From NCBI GenBank assembly GCA_012840125.1, contig DULZ01000042.1, positions 1 to 49,170 on the forward strand: 49,170 bases of DNA, given 5' to 3'. A program made the translations under genes and the position numbers. The stretch is from Clostridia bacterium (GTDB lineage Bacteria > Bacillota > DULZ01). Numbering within the stretch: position 1 is the first letter of the stretch; each line of letters opens with the position of its first letter. The notes beneath the pieces were generated by a model that made no database searches, was not told where the DNA came from, and worked only from the letters and a program-made list of their open reading frames with translations. Positions 23,833 through 31,905 of this stretch are shown here, piece after piece.

Positions 23833-23880
23833 TTGCCAATAAGTGAATGATTAATTACAATTAGTAAAAAATATTCGCTT
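23833..23880 (+). promoter_or_regulatory. purR promoter with overlapping PurBox-like operator
   Basis: Promoter: TTGCCA (23833-23838), a 17-base spacer, TACAAT (23856-23861). Operator candidate: AAGTGAATGATT (23841-23852) and AAATATTCGCTT (23869-23880), an inverted repeat sharing AAGYGAAT arms, separated by 16 bases as in PurR PurBox pairs. The left arm lies in the promoter spacer and the right arm just after the -10, so bound PurR would block initiation. Confidence 0.65.
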
Positions 23881-23899
23881 TAAGGAGCAGGGAGGTGGA

Positions 23900-24694
23900 G
23901 TGTTGAGACGGAGCGAACGCATTGCCGTGATCACCAAGCACTTGGTAGAGCATCCCAGCCGCCTCTTTTCGTTGAACTATTTTGTTGATTTGTTGGGGGT
24001 GGCCAAGTCCACCGTCAGTGAAGACCTAACCTTAATTAAGGATGCCTGGCAACAGCAAGGGCTGGGAGAACTGAAAACGGTGGCCGGTGCTACCGGCGGT
24101 GTCAAGTATGTACCCCGGGTAGCGGATGGAGCCAGGCAAGCTTTATTGCAATCCCTGGCGGAGAAACTCCAGGACCGGGAGCGGATCCTTCCGGGCGGCT
24201 TTATCTATATATCCGATATTATCGGCGATCCTGTGGTGACCGGGGAACTGGGCAAGATTTTTGCCGCCATGTTTAACGTCAAGGCTGATTACGTGGTCAC
24301 GGTGGCCACGAAAGGGATTCCCCTGGCCATGGCCACGGCACGGGCCTTGAATTTGACCACGGTGATCATCAGGGATGACAGCAAAGTGACGGAGGGCTCC
24401 AGCGTCAGTTTGAATTACCTTTCCGGTTCCAGGACCATCCGTACCATGTCCTTGTCCAGGCGTGCCTTGCCCCAGGGGGCCCGGGTTTTATTCATTGATG
24501 ATTTTATGAAAGCCGGCAGCACGGCTCACGCCGTGATGAAACTGATGGAGGAATTTGACGCCCGGGTGGTGGGTGCCGGGTTCCTGATAGCGACTGCCTG
24601 GCCGGAAGAAAAACTGATTACCGATTACGTGGCCCTGTTGTCCCTGGAGGAAATAGACGAGCACCGCGGCAAAGTAGTGGTCAGGCCCTGTTAA
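23900..24694 (+). CDS. purR: Purine operon repressor PurR
   Basis: The 264-residue product has an N-terminal winged helix (RRSERIAVITKHLVEHPSRL, KSTVSEDLTLIKDAW, GATGGVKYVP) and a C-terminal phosphoribosyltransferase-like domain with the PRPP loop VLFIDDFMKAGSTA. In Gram-positive PurR this domain senses PRPP, which releases the repressor from PurBoxes. GTG 23900 or TTG 23903 fit the GGAGGTGGA site; the former is given. The gene has its own promoter with a candidate operator (see 23833), suggesting autoregulation. It is followed by a terminator and spoVG, as in Bacillus. Confidence 0.95.
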   Translation: MLRRSERIAVITKHLVEHPSRLFSLNYFVDLLGVAKSTVSEDLTLIKDAWQQQGLGELKTVAGATGGVKYVPRVADGARQALLQSLAEKLQDRERILPGGFIYISDIIGDPVVTGELGKIFAAMFNVKADYVVTVATKGIPLAMATARALNLTTVIIRDDSKVTEGSSVSLNYLSGSRTIRTMSLSRRALPQGARVLFIDDFMKAGSTAHAVMKLMEEFDARVVGAGFLIATAWPEEKLITDYVALLSLEEIDEHRGKVVVRPC

Positions 24695-24728
24695 ACCGGG
24701 CCGGGAGAACCGCCCTTCGTCGACAGCT

Positions 24729-24762
24729 AACCTTGGATTCTTTACAAGAACCAAGGTTTTTT
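24729..24762 (+). terminator. Terminator of purR
   Basis: Stem AACCTTGG (24729-24736) with CCAAGGTT (24751-24758), continued by TTCTT / AAGAA; T-run TTTTTT follows. Confidence 0.9.
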
Positions 24763-24806
24763 ATGTATAGAACAAGAAAAAATTGTTAAAATTATCAATG
24801 AATAGC

Positions 24807-24832
24807 AGGAATTTGATGGCAATAGGTAGAAT
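24807..24832 (+). promoter_or_regulatory. Sigma-H promoter of spoVG
   Basis: AGGAATT (24807-24813), a 12-base spacer, and GTAGAAT (24826-24832) match the sigma-H consensus AGGAWWT and RnnGAAT. spoVG is a classical sigma-H gene in Bacillus, and an AT-rich tract lies just upstream. Confidence 0.8.
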
Positions 24833-24880
24833 CTCAAGAGGACAACGCTGGTTTCTTTATGACAGAAGGGTGGTGAGCAG

Positions 24881-25144
24881 GTGAATATCACGGATGTCCA
24901 GGTGAGAAAGGTCAACCCGGAGGGTAAAATGAAAGCCATCGTCTCGGTAACCTTTGATGATGCCTTCGTGGTGCATGACGTCAAGGTGGTGGAAGGGCAA
25001 AACGGTCTCTTTGTCGCTATGCCCAGCAGGCGTACTCCCAGCGGGGAATTCCGGGACATTGCCCATCCCATTTCCCAGGCAGCTCGCAACGTCATCCAGG
25101 AAGCAGTTCTCAAAGCTTACATGGCATATAAAGAGGCGATTTAA
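24881..25144 (+). CDS. spoVG: Regulatory RNA/DNA-binding protein SpoVG
   Basis: The 87-residue protein is a clear Spo[34 protein letters not shown] in outline, [20 protein letters not shown], and a C-terminal helix. SpoVG is a small conserved nucleic-acid-binding regulator that affects cell division, virulence genes and sporulation. GTG 24881 follows AAGGGTGG. It has its own sigma-H promoter and terminator and sits before glmU, the usual order. Confidence 0.97.
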   Translation: MNITDVQVRKVNPEGKMKAIVSVTFDDAFVVHDVKVVEGQNGLFVAMPSRRTPSGEFRDIAHPISQAARNVIQEAVLKAYMAYKEAI

Positions 25145-25147
25145 TGG

Positions 25148-25169
25148 AAGGAGCGCAAGCTCCTTTTTT
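25148..25169 (+). terminator. Terminator of spoVG
   Basis: Stem AAGGAGC / GCTCCTT (25148-25154 with 25159-25165) with a GCAA tetraloop, followed by TTTTTC. Confidence 0.9.
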
Positions 25170-25243
25170 CATTGCCGCAACCTTGCCAACGGGTCGCATA
25201 GAGTGTAAGCTATAAAGGGGTTTAATAATAGAAGGGATGATCT

Positions 25244-26626
25244 GTGAAGATGACTAAAACGGCAGCGGTGATTTTAGCTGCGGGCAAAGGAAAGCGCATG
25301 CATTCCCGCCGGCCCAAGGTGCTGCATTTATTGGCAGGCAAACCGCTGGTACGGTATGTGGTGGATGCGGCTCAAAAAGCCGGTGTTTCGCAAGTGGTGC
25401 TGGTCATCGGCCATGGCGGTGAGGAAGTAAAAGCCGCTTTGGGGGAAGGTTTTGACTACGCCTGGCAAAGGGAGCAATTGGGTACAGGTCATGCCGTTAT
25501 GCAAGCTATGGACGCCCTTGCCCCGGATGTGGAACAGGTGGTGGTGCTGTCCGGTGATGTGCCGCTTTTGACGGGGACTACTATTCAAGCACTCCTGGAT
25601 GAATTCGTGAAAACCGCAGCCAAAGGGGCGGTATTAACCGCTTGCCTGGCGGATCCCACGGGTTACGGGCGGATTATCCGCCACGACGGTAACCTGGTGG
25701 AAAGAATTGTAGAGCACGGGGATGCCTCCCCGGAAGAATTGGCCATTCAGGAAATCAACAGCGGGATCTACTGCTTTGACAGGGCAGTGCTGGCGGAATG
25801 CTTGCAATTCCTCAAGCCGGATAACGTGCAGGGGGAGTATTATCTAACCGACGTGGTGCAGGTCATGCGCAGCCGTGACCTGCCGGTGGTGGCTTATCGA
25901 GTTCAGGATTCCCGGGAGATTATGGGTATTAATAACCGGGTTCAATTAGCGGAAGCGGAAAGCATTATGCGGCAGCAGATCAACACGAGGCTTATGCTGG
26001 CGGGTGTGACCATGCTTGACCCCGTTACTACCTACATTGAGGCCGGGGTGGAAGTGGGGCCGGACACGGTGATCCATCCCTTCACCATCTTGCGGGGGAA
26101 GACCCGCATCGGCAGGGGTTGTACCATCGGGCCCCAGGTCAACATGCTGGACACCGTCGTCGGAGACGAAGTAGAAATCAGGTATACCGTCACCGAAGAA
26201 GCACAAATTGGGGATCAGGCCAAAATAGGGCCTTTTGCCTATCTCAGGCCGGGTACGGTGCTAGGTCGCGGTGTGAAGGTAGGAGATTTTGTCGAAATCA
26301 AGAAATCTATGATTGATGAAGGCAGCAAAGTACCGCACCTGACGTATATCGGCGATGCCGTCATCGGCAAGTCGGTGAATGTGGGTGCCGGAACTATTAC
26401 CTGCAATTACGACGGCAAAGCAAAACACCAAACGGTTATTGAAGACGGGGCTTTTATCGGCAGCAACAGCAACCTGGTGGCACCCATCAAGATAGGTGCC
26501 AATGCTTATGTGGCAGCAGGTTCTACTTTAACCGCCGACGTACCGGCGGAGAGCCTGGCGGTGGCCAGGGAGCGGCAAAGAAACATTCCCGATTGGCACA
26601 ACAAAAGAAGAGCGGGACAAGATTAA
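25244..26626 (+). CDS. glmU: Bifunctional GlmU (UDP-GlcNAc synthesis)
   Basis: GlmU acetylates glucosamine-1-phosphate and then uridylylates it to UDP-GlcNAc, the precursor of peptidoglycan. The 460-residue protein has an N-terminal pyrophosphorylase domain (LAAGKGKRMHSRRPKVLH at 11-28, QLGTGHAV, LSGDVPLLT) and a C-terminal left-handed beta-helix with hexapeptide repeats (from about 260) including GPFAYLRPG and NVGAGTITCNYDG. GTG 25244 is better spaced from AAGGG than ATG 25250. It is 15 bases from prs, with which it likely forms an operon. Confidence 0.97.
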   Translation: MKMTKTAAVILAAGKGKRMHSRRPKVLHLLAGKPLVRYVVDAAQKAGVSQVVLVIGHGGEEVKAALGEGFDYAWQREQLGTGHAVMQAMDALAPDVEQVVVLSGDVPLLTGTTIQALLDEFVKTAAKGAVLTACLADPTGYGRIIRHDGNLVERIVEHGDASPEELAIQEINSGIYCFDRAVLAECLQFLKPDNVQGEYYLTDVVQVMRSRDLPVVAYRVQDSREIMGINNRVQLAEAESIMRQQINTRLMLAGVTMLDPVTTYIEAGVEVGPDTVIHPFTILRGKTRIGRGCTIGPQVNMLDTVVGDEVEIRYTVTEEAQIGDQAKIGPFAYLRPGTVLGRGVKVGDFVEIKKSMIDEGSKVPHLTYIGDAVIGKSVNVGAGTITCNYDGKAKHQTVIEDGAFIGSNSNLVAPIKIGANAYVAAGSTLTADVPAESLAVARERQRNIPDWHNKRRAGQD

Positions 26627-26641
26627 GGATGGAGGATGAAC

Positions 26642-27589
26642 ATGGCTGGGGCACATCAGAAATTCAAGATTTTTACCGGTAACGCAAATCCCGGTTTGGC
26701 GGCGGAGATCGCGGAGTATCTTGGTGTGGAGCTGGCAGCGGCGAGAGTCTCCAGGTTCAGCGACGGTGAGATCAGTATCAATATCAATGAGAGTGTACGC
26801 GGGGCCGATGTGTACATCGTGCAGCCCACTTGCTATCCCGTCAATGAGAACTTGATGGAGCTCTTGATCATGATTGACGGTGTGAGACGGGCTTCGGCCC
26901 GGCGCATTACCGCCGTCGTACCTTATTACGGTTACGCCAGGCAGGAAAGAAAGAGCCGCGCGAGAGACCCCATTTCCGCTAAATTGGTGGCTAATCTGAT
27001 CGTGGCCGCCGGGGCCCGGCGGCTGCTGACCATGGACCTGCATGCCAACGCGATTCAAGGTTTCTTTGATATCCCGGTGGATCACTTGCCGGGCGGGCCT
27101 ATCTTAAGCCAGTATTTTATCAACAAAAAGCTGACTGATGTGGTGATTGTATCCCCCGATATCGGCGGCGTGACCCGGGCGAGGAACTTTGCCGAACGGC
27201 TGGGGGCGGAAATTGCCATTATCGACAAGCGCAGGCCTGCTCCCAATGTGGCGGAAATCATGAACGTGATCGGCAATATTGCCGGCAAAACGGTGATCAT
27301 GATTGACGACATTATCGATACCGCGGGCACCATTACCCAGGGAGCGGAGTTCTTGATGGCGCAGGGGGCCAAGGAGATTTACGCCTGCTGCACCCATGCT
27401 GTGTTATCCGGACCGGCGGTGGAGCGGCTGAACAAATCCCCCATTAAGGAAGTGGTGGTGACTAACACCATTCCCCTGCCCGAGGAGAAAAAATCTCCCA
27501 AAATTAAGGTGTTGTCCGTCGCACCCCTTTTGGGAGAGGCTATCATTCGTATTCACCAGGACTTGTCGGTCAGCAAACTTTTTGATTAG
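26642..27589 (+). CDS. prs: Ribose-phosphate pyrophosphokinase
   Basis: Prs makes PRPP from ribose-5-phosphate and ATP, the substrate sensed by PurR and used in purine and pyrimidine synthesis. The 315-residue protein is a class I enzyme: [34 protein letters not shown] in outline, [12 protein letters not shown], and the PRPP-binding [15 protein letters not shown] 26642 has GGAGG with proper spacing, whereas ATG 26636 touches it. The 3' end overlaps the convergent PRC-barrel gene by 20 bases. Confidence 0.97.
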   Translation: MAGAHQKFKIFTGNANPGLAAEIAEYLGVELAAARVSRFSDGEISININESVRGADVYIVQPTCYPVNENLMELLIMIDGVRRASARRITAVVPYYGYARQERKSRARDPISAKLVANLIVAAGARRLLTMDLHANAIQGFFDIPVDHLPGGPILSQYFINKKLTDVVIVSPDIGGVTRARNFAERLGAEIAIIDKRRPAPNVAEIMNVIGNIAGKTVIMIDDIIDTAGTITQGAEFLMAQGAKEIYACCTHAVLSGPAVERLNKSPIKEVVVTNTIPLPEEKKSPKIKVLSVAPLLGEAIIRIHQDLSVSKLFD

Positions 27590-28334
27590 ACGAGTCTTGA
27601 CTTTCATCATCTTGCGCCGTTGGCGTAGGAGAGCCGGAGCCGGTGGGTTCCGGCTTTTCTTTTTGGGGTTTCCCGGCCGGGGCGGCGGGCGGTTCTTCTT
27701 CCGTTTCCCCAGTAAACTTCTCCACGGATTTATAGATGGATTCCCCTAGTTTTTTCGTGGTTTCCTTGGTTTGCTGCCATACTTTGAGGCTGGTTTCTTT
27801 CACGGTTTTGGCCGTTTCCGATAAGGGGGACTCCTCCTTGCAGATGGCCTCGGTGTCTGACTTGACAATAACGGCGCTTTTACCTATAGTGGTAATGACG
27901 CAGCCCTTAATCACGGTTTTGCCGTGCATTAAATTGTCCAACAGGCTGTTGCCCAGCTCCAGCCCGTTGATTTTACCGGTGGCCGGGTCAAAGAAGAATT
28001 CTTCCACGGTGCCCAGGTAATTCCCGTCTTCGGTCAGCACTTTCGCCCCCAGCACGCGGGGGGAACGCCGGAATAATGTAGCCAGGTGGGGAGATTGATT
28101 GACCCGTTCACAGGCACCGGAGTCCTTCACCGTCACGGCATAATCTCCAAAACTGGTAATATGCTCAAAGGGGATGAGGCGCGGTTCGCGAAAGATGCCT
28201 TTACGGTAATCTAAAATCAAAGCAGCCAGGGCGATAGCCTCCGGGTCGATGACGACACCTTGAACCTTGCCTAATTCTTCTCCGTCGTTTAGGGATATGA
28301 CCGGCAAGGCGAACAGCCTTTTACTTCGATACAT
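27570..28334 (-). CDS. PRC-barrel domain protein with acidic/Pro-rich tail
   Basis: A 254-residue protein with two PRC-barrel domains: residues about 4-75 ([25 protein letters not shown]) given here in outline, and about 92-165 ([20 protein letters not shown]). A helical segment ([21 protein letters not shown]) and a low-complexity Pro/Glu/Ser tail follow. PRC-barrel proteins of this shape occur near sporulation and cell-envelope genes but lack a clear function. ATG 28334 follows AAAGGAGGG. Its last 20 bases overlap prs on the other strand, and the prs terminator lies within its tail. Confidence 0.8.
   Translation of the reverse strand: MYRSKRLFALPVISLNDGEELGKVQGVVIDPEAIALAALILDYRKGIFREPRLIPFEHITSFGDYAVTVKDSGACERVNQSPHLATLFRRSPRVLGAKVLTEDGNYLGTVEEFFFDPATGKINGLELGNSLLDNLMHGKTVIKGCVITTIGKSAVIVKSDTEAICKEESPLSETAKTVKETSLKVWQQTKETTKKLGESIYKSVEKFTGETEEEPPAAPAGKPQKEKPEPTGSGSPTPTAQDDESQDSSNQKVC
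27632..27665 (+). terminator. prs terminator inside the antisense PRC gene
   Basis: AGCCGGA / TCCGGCT (27632-27638 with 27649-27655) followed by TTTCTTTTT on the plus strand. It is encoded within the codons for the Pro/Gly-rich tail of the minus-strand PRC protein. Confidence 0.75.
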
Positions 28335-28395
28335 GGTTCTCCCTCCTTTTCTCCCGTTAAAATCTATGCCACAAAGCCGATTATTATGCTAATTT

Positions 28396-28424
28396 TTGGA
28401 ACATACTTTTAAACAGGTTGTACT
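28396..28424 (+). promoter_or_regulatory. Candidate promoter of ctc
   Basis: TTGGAA (28396-28401), a 17-base spacer, and TGTACT (28419-28424), 35 bases before the ctc start. The match is moderate; no Bacillus-type sigma-B promoter is seen. Confidence 0.4.
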
Positions 28425-28459
28425 GGTTGTGCCAAAAAACCTTAAGGAGGTAGGTCTGT

Positions 28460-29077
28460 ATGGAAGTTGTCACGGTAACAGCGGAAAAGAGGTCGGTACT
28501 GGGCAAAGGGGCTGTCAACAGGCTGCGTCGTCAAGGGTTTGTACCGGGCATTCTCTACGGGGAGAAATGCGGCAATGTACCGGTGGCCATTGACGAAAAG
28601 GAGTTCCGGAAGGTGGAACTGGGAACGGGTAAAGTATTCAAAGTGGTGGTAGCCGGCGAGCAAGAACACAGCGTAATCGTCCGGGAAATGCAGCGAGATC
28701 CTGTTTCCCGGCGTCTCACCCATGTGGATTTGCTGGAAGTATCCATGAATGAACCCATCGAAGTGATTGTGCCCATCAGAATCGAGGGCGAGGCCAAGGG
28801 TGAAAAAGTTGGCGGCGTGCTCCAGCACGGCCTCAGGGAAGTGGAAATCAAATGCCTGCCTAAGGATATTCCGGAGGCCATAACGGTGGATATCTCCGCC
28901 TTGGATATCGGTGACTCCATCAAGGTGGAGGACCTGGTGCCCCCGGCAGGGGTGACCGTTTTGACGGAACCGGACCAGCTGGTGGTGACCGTCATTGCCG
29001 CCCAGCATGCCGAGGCAGTGGAGGAGGAAGGCGAAGGAGCCGCTCCGGAGGCAGCGGAAGCTCCCGCGGCGGAGTAG
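28460..29077 (+). CDS. ctc: 50S ribosomal protein bL25/general stress protein Ctc
   Basis: The 205-residue protein is the long CTC form of bL25: an N-terminal 5S rRNA-binding domain (VLGKGAVNRLRRQGFVPGILYG in outline, RDPVSRRLTHVDLLEV) and a C-terminal beta domain (VGGVLQHGLREVEIKCLP, VDISALDIGDSIKVEDL), then an acidic Ala/Glu tail. It binds 5S rRNA in the large subunit. ATG 28460 follows AAGGAGGT. In Bacillus ctc lies between prs and pth, as here except for inserted genes. Confidence 0.95.
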   Translation: MEVVTVTAEKRSVLGKGAVNRLRRQGFVPGILYGEKCGNVPVAIDEKEFRKVELGTGKVFKVVVAGEQEHSVIVREMQRDPVSRRLTHVDLLEVSMNEPIEVIVPIRIEGEAKGEKVGGVLQHGLREVEIKCLPKDIPEAITVDISALDIGDSIKVEDLVPPAGVTVLTEPDQLVVTVIAAQHAEAVEEEGEGAAPEAAEAPAAE

Positions 29078-29103
29078 CCTCTATCGATATAGATGTGATT
29101 GGG

Positions 29104-29130
29104 AAGGAAGGGGTGACCCTTCCTTTCTTT
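29104..29130 (+). terminator. Terminator after ctc
   Basis: Perfect 9-bp stem AAGGAAGGG / CCCTTCCTT (29104-29112 with 29117-29125), GTGA loop, then TCTTTGATTC. Confidence 0.85.
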
Positions 29131-29141
29131 GATTCTTGAAA

Positions 29142-29172
29142 GGCATAGATTTGCCTAAACTTGGACAAACTA
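29142..29172 (+). promoter_or_regulatory. Candidate sigma-G promoter of the ger operon
   Basis: GGCATA (29142-29147), an 18-base spacer, and CAAACTA (29166-29172), one mismatch in each hexamer from TGCATA and CATNNTA. It lies 27 bases before gerA, the expected class for germination receptor genes. Confidence 0.6.
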
Positions 29173-29198
29173 AGGCGGTGGAATAATAAGCCAAGGGT

Positions 29199-30812
29199 GT
29201 GTCCGACGTGAAGAAGCCTAAGAAGATCCGGCGGGAAGCGGCCCGGGAACCCTACGAAGGCAACCGGCATGAGGAGCAAATAGCGGATCTCGAGTTGTGG
29301 CCTGATCTGGATCATAATATCGCCGTGCTGAAGGGCCGGCTGGGGGGCAGCCCCGACATCATCTTTCATGAATTGCTCATCGGGTTGGATGAAATCCGGG
29401 CCTGCCTGGTTTATACCGACGGTTTGATTGACCGGACCGTCGTCACCCAGGACATCATGGGTGCTCTCCAACTGGGGATTCCCCTCTTGGAAGCGGAAAC
29501 GGGCCGCTCGATGCTGCTGGAGGATTTAATCAAAAGACTGAAAACCAGGGCCATCCAAAGCGGTGAAATCAAAAAAGAAAAGCGGGTTAAAGATTTAATC
29601 GGCGCTGCTCTGGGCGGCGGGGTGGTGCTCCTGGTGGAAGGCTGTGCCGAGGCCCTGATCATCAGTGCACCCGGTTGGCCCAGCCGCGGCATCGACGAAC
29701 CCAGTACCGAAGTCCTCATCCGGGGACCCAGGGACGGTTTCAGTGAAACCCTGCGCTCAAACACGGCTCTATTAAGGCGCCGCATCAAAGACCCGGGGCT
29801 CAGGATCGAAAGCCTGAAGCTGGGGGAGCGTTCCCAAACGGAAGTAGCCATCTGCTATATCTATGATATCGTCAGCCTGGACGTGCTGGAGGAAGTGCGG
29901 AAAAGACTTAGCAAAATCAATATTGACGCCATTTTGGAAGGCGGCTATGTGGAACAGCTCATCCAAGACAGCTACTGGTCTCCCTTTCCCCAGGTCCAGT
30001 ACACGGAAAGGCCCGACAAGGCCGCGGCGGCGGTGCTGGAAGGCCGGGTGGTGATCCTGGTAGACACTACGCCTTTCGCTTTAATTGTCCCGGCCACCTT
30101 TGTCCAGTTTTTCCAGAGCCCGGAGGATTATTACGAGCGCTGGATCATCGGCTCCTTGACCAGGGTAACCCGGTATATCGCTTCTTACATGGCGGTCTTT
30201 ATTCCCGGTTTGTACGTGGCGGCGGTGGCTTACCATCCCGGGTTGATCCCCATTAAACTGGGGCTGGCCATTGCCGCCTCCAGGGAAGGGGTGCCGTTTC
30301 CCATCTTTGTGGAAGTGCTGCTGATGGAGGCCGCTTTTGAATTCCTGCGGGAAGCAGGTGCCAGGCTTCCCAAGGCCATCGGCCAGACCATCGGCATTGT
30401 GGGCGGTCTCATTATCGGCGATGCGGCGGTGCGGGCCAACATCACCAGCCCCATTTTGGTGATCATGGTGGCGACCACCGCCATCGCCTCCTTTGCCATT
30501 CCTTCCTACAGCCTGGGGATCGGTTTTAGAATGCTGCGCTTTCCGGCGATTATCCTGGCAGGGGTGCTCGGTATATACGGGGTAGTCCTGTCATTCATCC
30601 TGATCAACATCCACATGGTGACCCTGAAAAGCTTCGGCATAAATTATTTGTCGCCCTTTACCCCTTTCCTGTTCAGCGACTGGAAAGATTTGGTGATCCG
30701 TATGCCCTGGCGCACTTTCATCAAGCGGCCCGTTTACACTAAACCCCAGGATTTGGTGCGCCAGCAAGTGAACCCGCAAGAGGGTGATGCAAATGAAAGC
30801 GACGGCAATTAA
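29199..30812 (+). CDS. gerA: Spore germinant receptor, A subunit (GerA family)
   Basis: The 537-residue protein is a GerA-type receptor: a large N-terminal soluble part and five or more membrane segments in the C-terminal half (ALIVPATFVQFFQSPEDYYER, YIASYMAVFIPGLYVAA, ITSPILVIMVATTAIA). GerA subunits sense small-molecule germinants in the inner spore membrane and form the oligomeric ion channel. GTG 29199 has only a weak site; GTG 29208 is possible. gerB overlaps by 20 bases. Confidence 0.95.
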   Translation: MSDVKKPKKIRREAAREPYEGNRHEEQIADLELWPDLDHNIAVLKGRLGGSPDIIFHELLIGLDEIRACLVYTDGLIDRTVVTQDIMGALQLGIPLLEAETGRSMLLEDLIKRLKTRAIQSGEIKKEKRVKDLIGAALGGGVVLLVEGCAEALIISAPGWPSRGIDEPSTEVLIRGPRDGFSETLRSNTALLRRRIKDPGLRIESLKLGERSQTEVAICYIYDIVSLDVLEEVRKRLSKINIDAILEGGYVEQLIQDSYWSPFPQVQYTERPDKAAAAVLEGRVVILVDTTPFALIVPATFVQFFQSPEDYYERWIIGSLTRVTRYIASYMAVFIPGLYVAAVAYHPGLIPIKLGLAIAASREGVPFPIFVEVLLMEAAFEFLREAGARLPKAIGQTIGIVGGLIIGDAAVRANITSPILVIMVATTAIASFAIPSYSLGIGFRMLRFPAIILAGVLGIYGVVLSFILINIHMVTLKSFGINYLSPFTPFLFSDWKDLVIRMPWRTFIKRPVYTKPQDLVRQQVNPQEGDANESDGN

Positions 30813-31905
30813 AGATGTGCTTACCAGCAGGCAGCTGCTGGTGATCCTGACCACGGTGACCATGGCCATGAATAGTTTTACCGCACCCAGAACCGTAGCT
30901 CAACAGGCCGGCCGGGACGGGTGGCTGTCCATGATCCTGGCCGGCGTGTGGAGCATGCTGGTGGCGGTGACGGCAGTGCGGCTGGCAAGTCTTTTCCCCC
31001 GCCAGTCGCCCAATGGGTGGATCCCGCAGCTTTTGGGACAATGGGTGGGGAAATTGTTTATTTCCTTCTACATCCTCTTTGTTCTCCTGTCGGCAGCCTG
31101 GACCCTGCGGGTGTTTTCCGATGTCCTGAGAATATACTTACTGCCCAGCACCCCCGCGGAAGTCGTCATCTTTTCCTTGCTGTTGTGCGTGCTCTATGTG
31201 GCCAGCTACGGGATCAATCCCATGGCGCGGGTGACTGATATCCTTTTTCTGGTTGGAATAGTCCCGGGATCAATTTTAATAGTTGCCTTTCAAACGGATA
31301 AGAATCTGGGAGAACTGCTGCCGGTGATGGCGGAGGGTTTCCTGCCGGTGGTGCAGGGTATCATGCCCGCCCTGCCTCTTTATCATGGTTGGATGACCGC
31401 TATTTACTTGGTGCAGTTCATGGATACCCCTAAGGAAGCCACCCGCGCCGTGGCCGTGGCCCTGGCCGCGCTGGCACTGTTTTTTACCTCGGGTTACGTT
31501 TTGGCTATTGCTACCTTTGGCCCTTTGGAACTACAATACTTGTTGTACCCGGTGGTGGAACTGGTGCGGGAAATGGAAGGGATCAAAGGTTTCATTGAAA
31601 AGCTGGATTTGCTGTTTCTCATTGCCTTTATCATCGGTAGTTTTGTTTCGGTGACCTTTACATACTACGTGTCTGCTCTGGCCGCCTCCCAGTTCTTCAA
31701 GCTGCGGGATCATCGTCCCCTGCTCTTCTGCCTGTTACCCCTGCTTTATTTCCTGGCCCTGTTGCCCAGCTGCTACAAGGCGGCGGAACAGCTGGGAGAA
31801 TGGGTCAGCTACGGCGGTTTGGCTCTGGACCTGCTCGTTGTCGCCCTGGTAGTCCTAGCCTGGTACAAGATGCGAAAAGGAGGCTTGGGCACCCATGGGG
31901 AGTAA
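30793..31905 (+). CDS. gerB: Spore germinant receptor, B subunit (GerB family)
   Basis: A 370-residue polytopic protein, about ten transmembrane segments, of the GerB/amino-acid permease-like family: LTSRQLLVILTTVTMAMNSF, then QAGRDGWLSMILAG and YGINPMARVTDILFL. GerB subunits bind germinants alongside GerA. ATG 30793 (MKATAIKD) is chosen because AAGAGGG (30778-30784) is at the right distance; GTG 30784 and ATG 30787 are closer to it. The start lies inside the gerA 3' end, so translational coupling is likely. Confidence 0.92.
   Translation: MKATAIKDVLTSRQLLVILTTVTMAMNSFTAPRTVAQQAGRDGWLSMILAGVWSMLVAVTAVRLASLFPRQSPNGWIPQLLGQWVGKLFISFYILFVLLSAAWTLRVFSDVLRIYLLPSTPAEVVIFSLLLCVLYVASYGINPMARVTDILFLVGIVPGSILIVAFQTDKNLGELLPVMAEGFLPVVQGIMPALPLYHGWMTAIYLVQFMDTPKEATRAVAVALAALALFFTSGYVLAIATFGPLELQYLLYPVVELVREMEGIKGFIEKLDLLFLIAFIIGSFVSVTFTYYVSALAASQFFKLRDHRPLLFCLLPLLYFLALLPSCYKAAEQLGEWVSYGGLALDLLVVALVVLAWYKMRKGGLGTHGE

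Noticed and set aside
28335-28459. A sigma-B promoter for ctc as in Bacillus
   Set aside because: No GTTTAA-N14-GGGTAT pattern; only a moderate sigma-A-like pair is seen.
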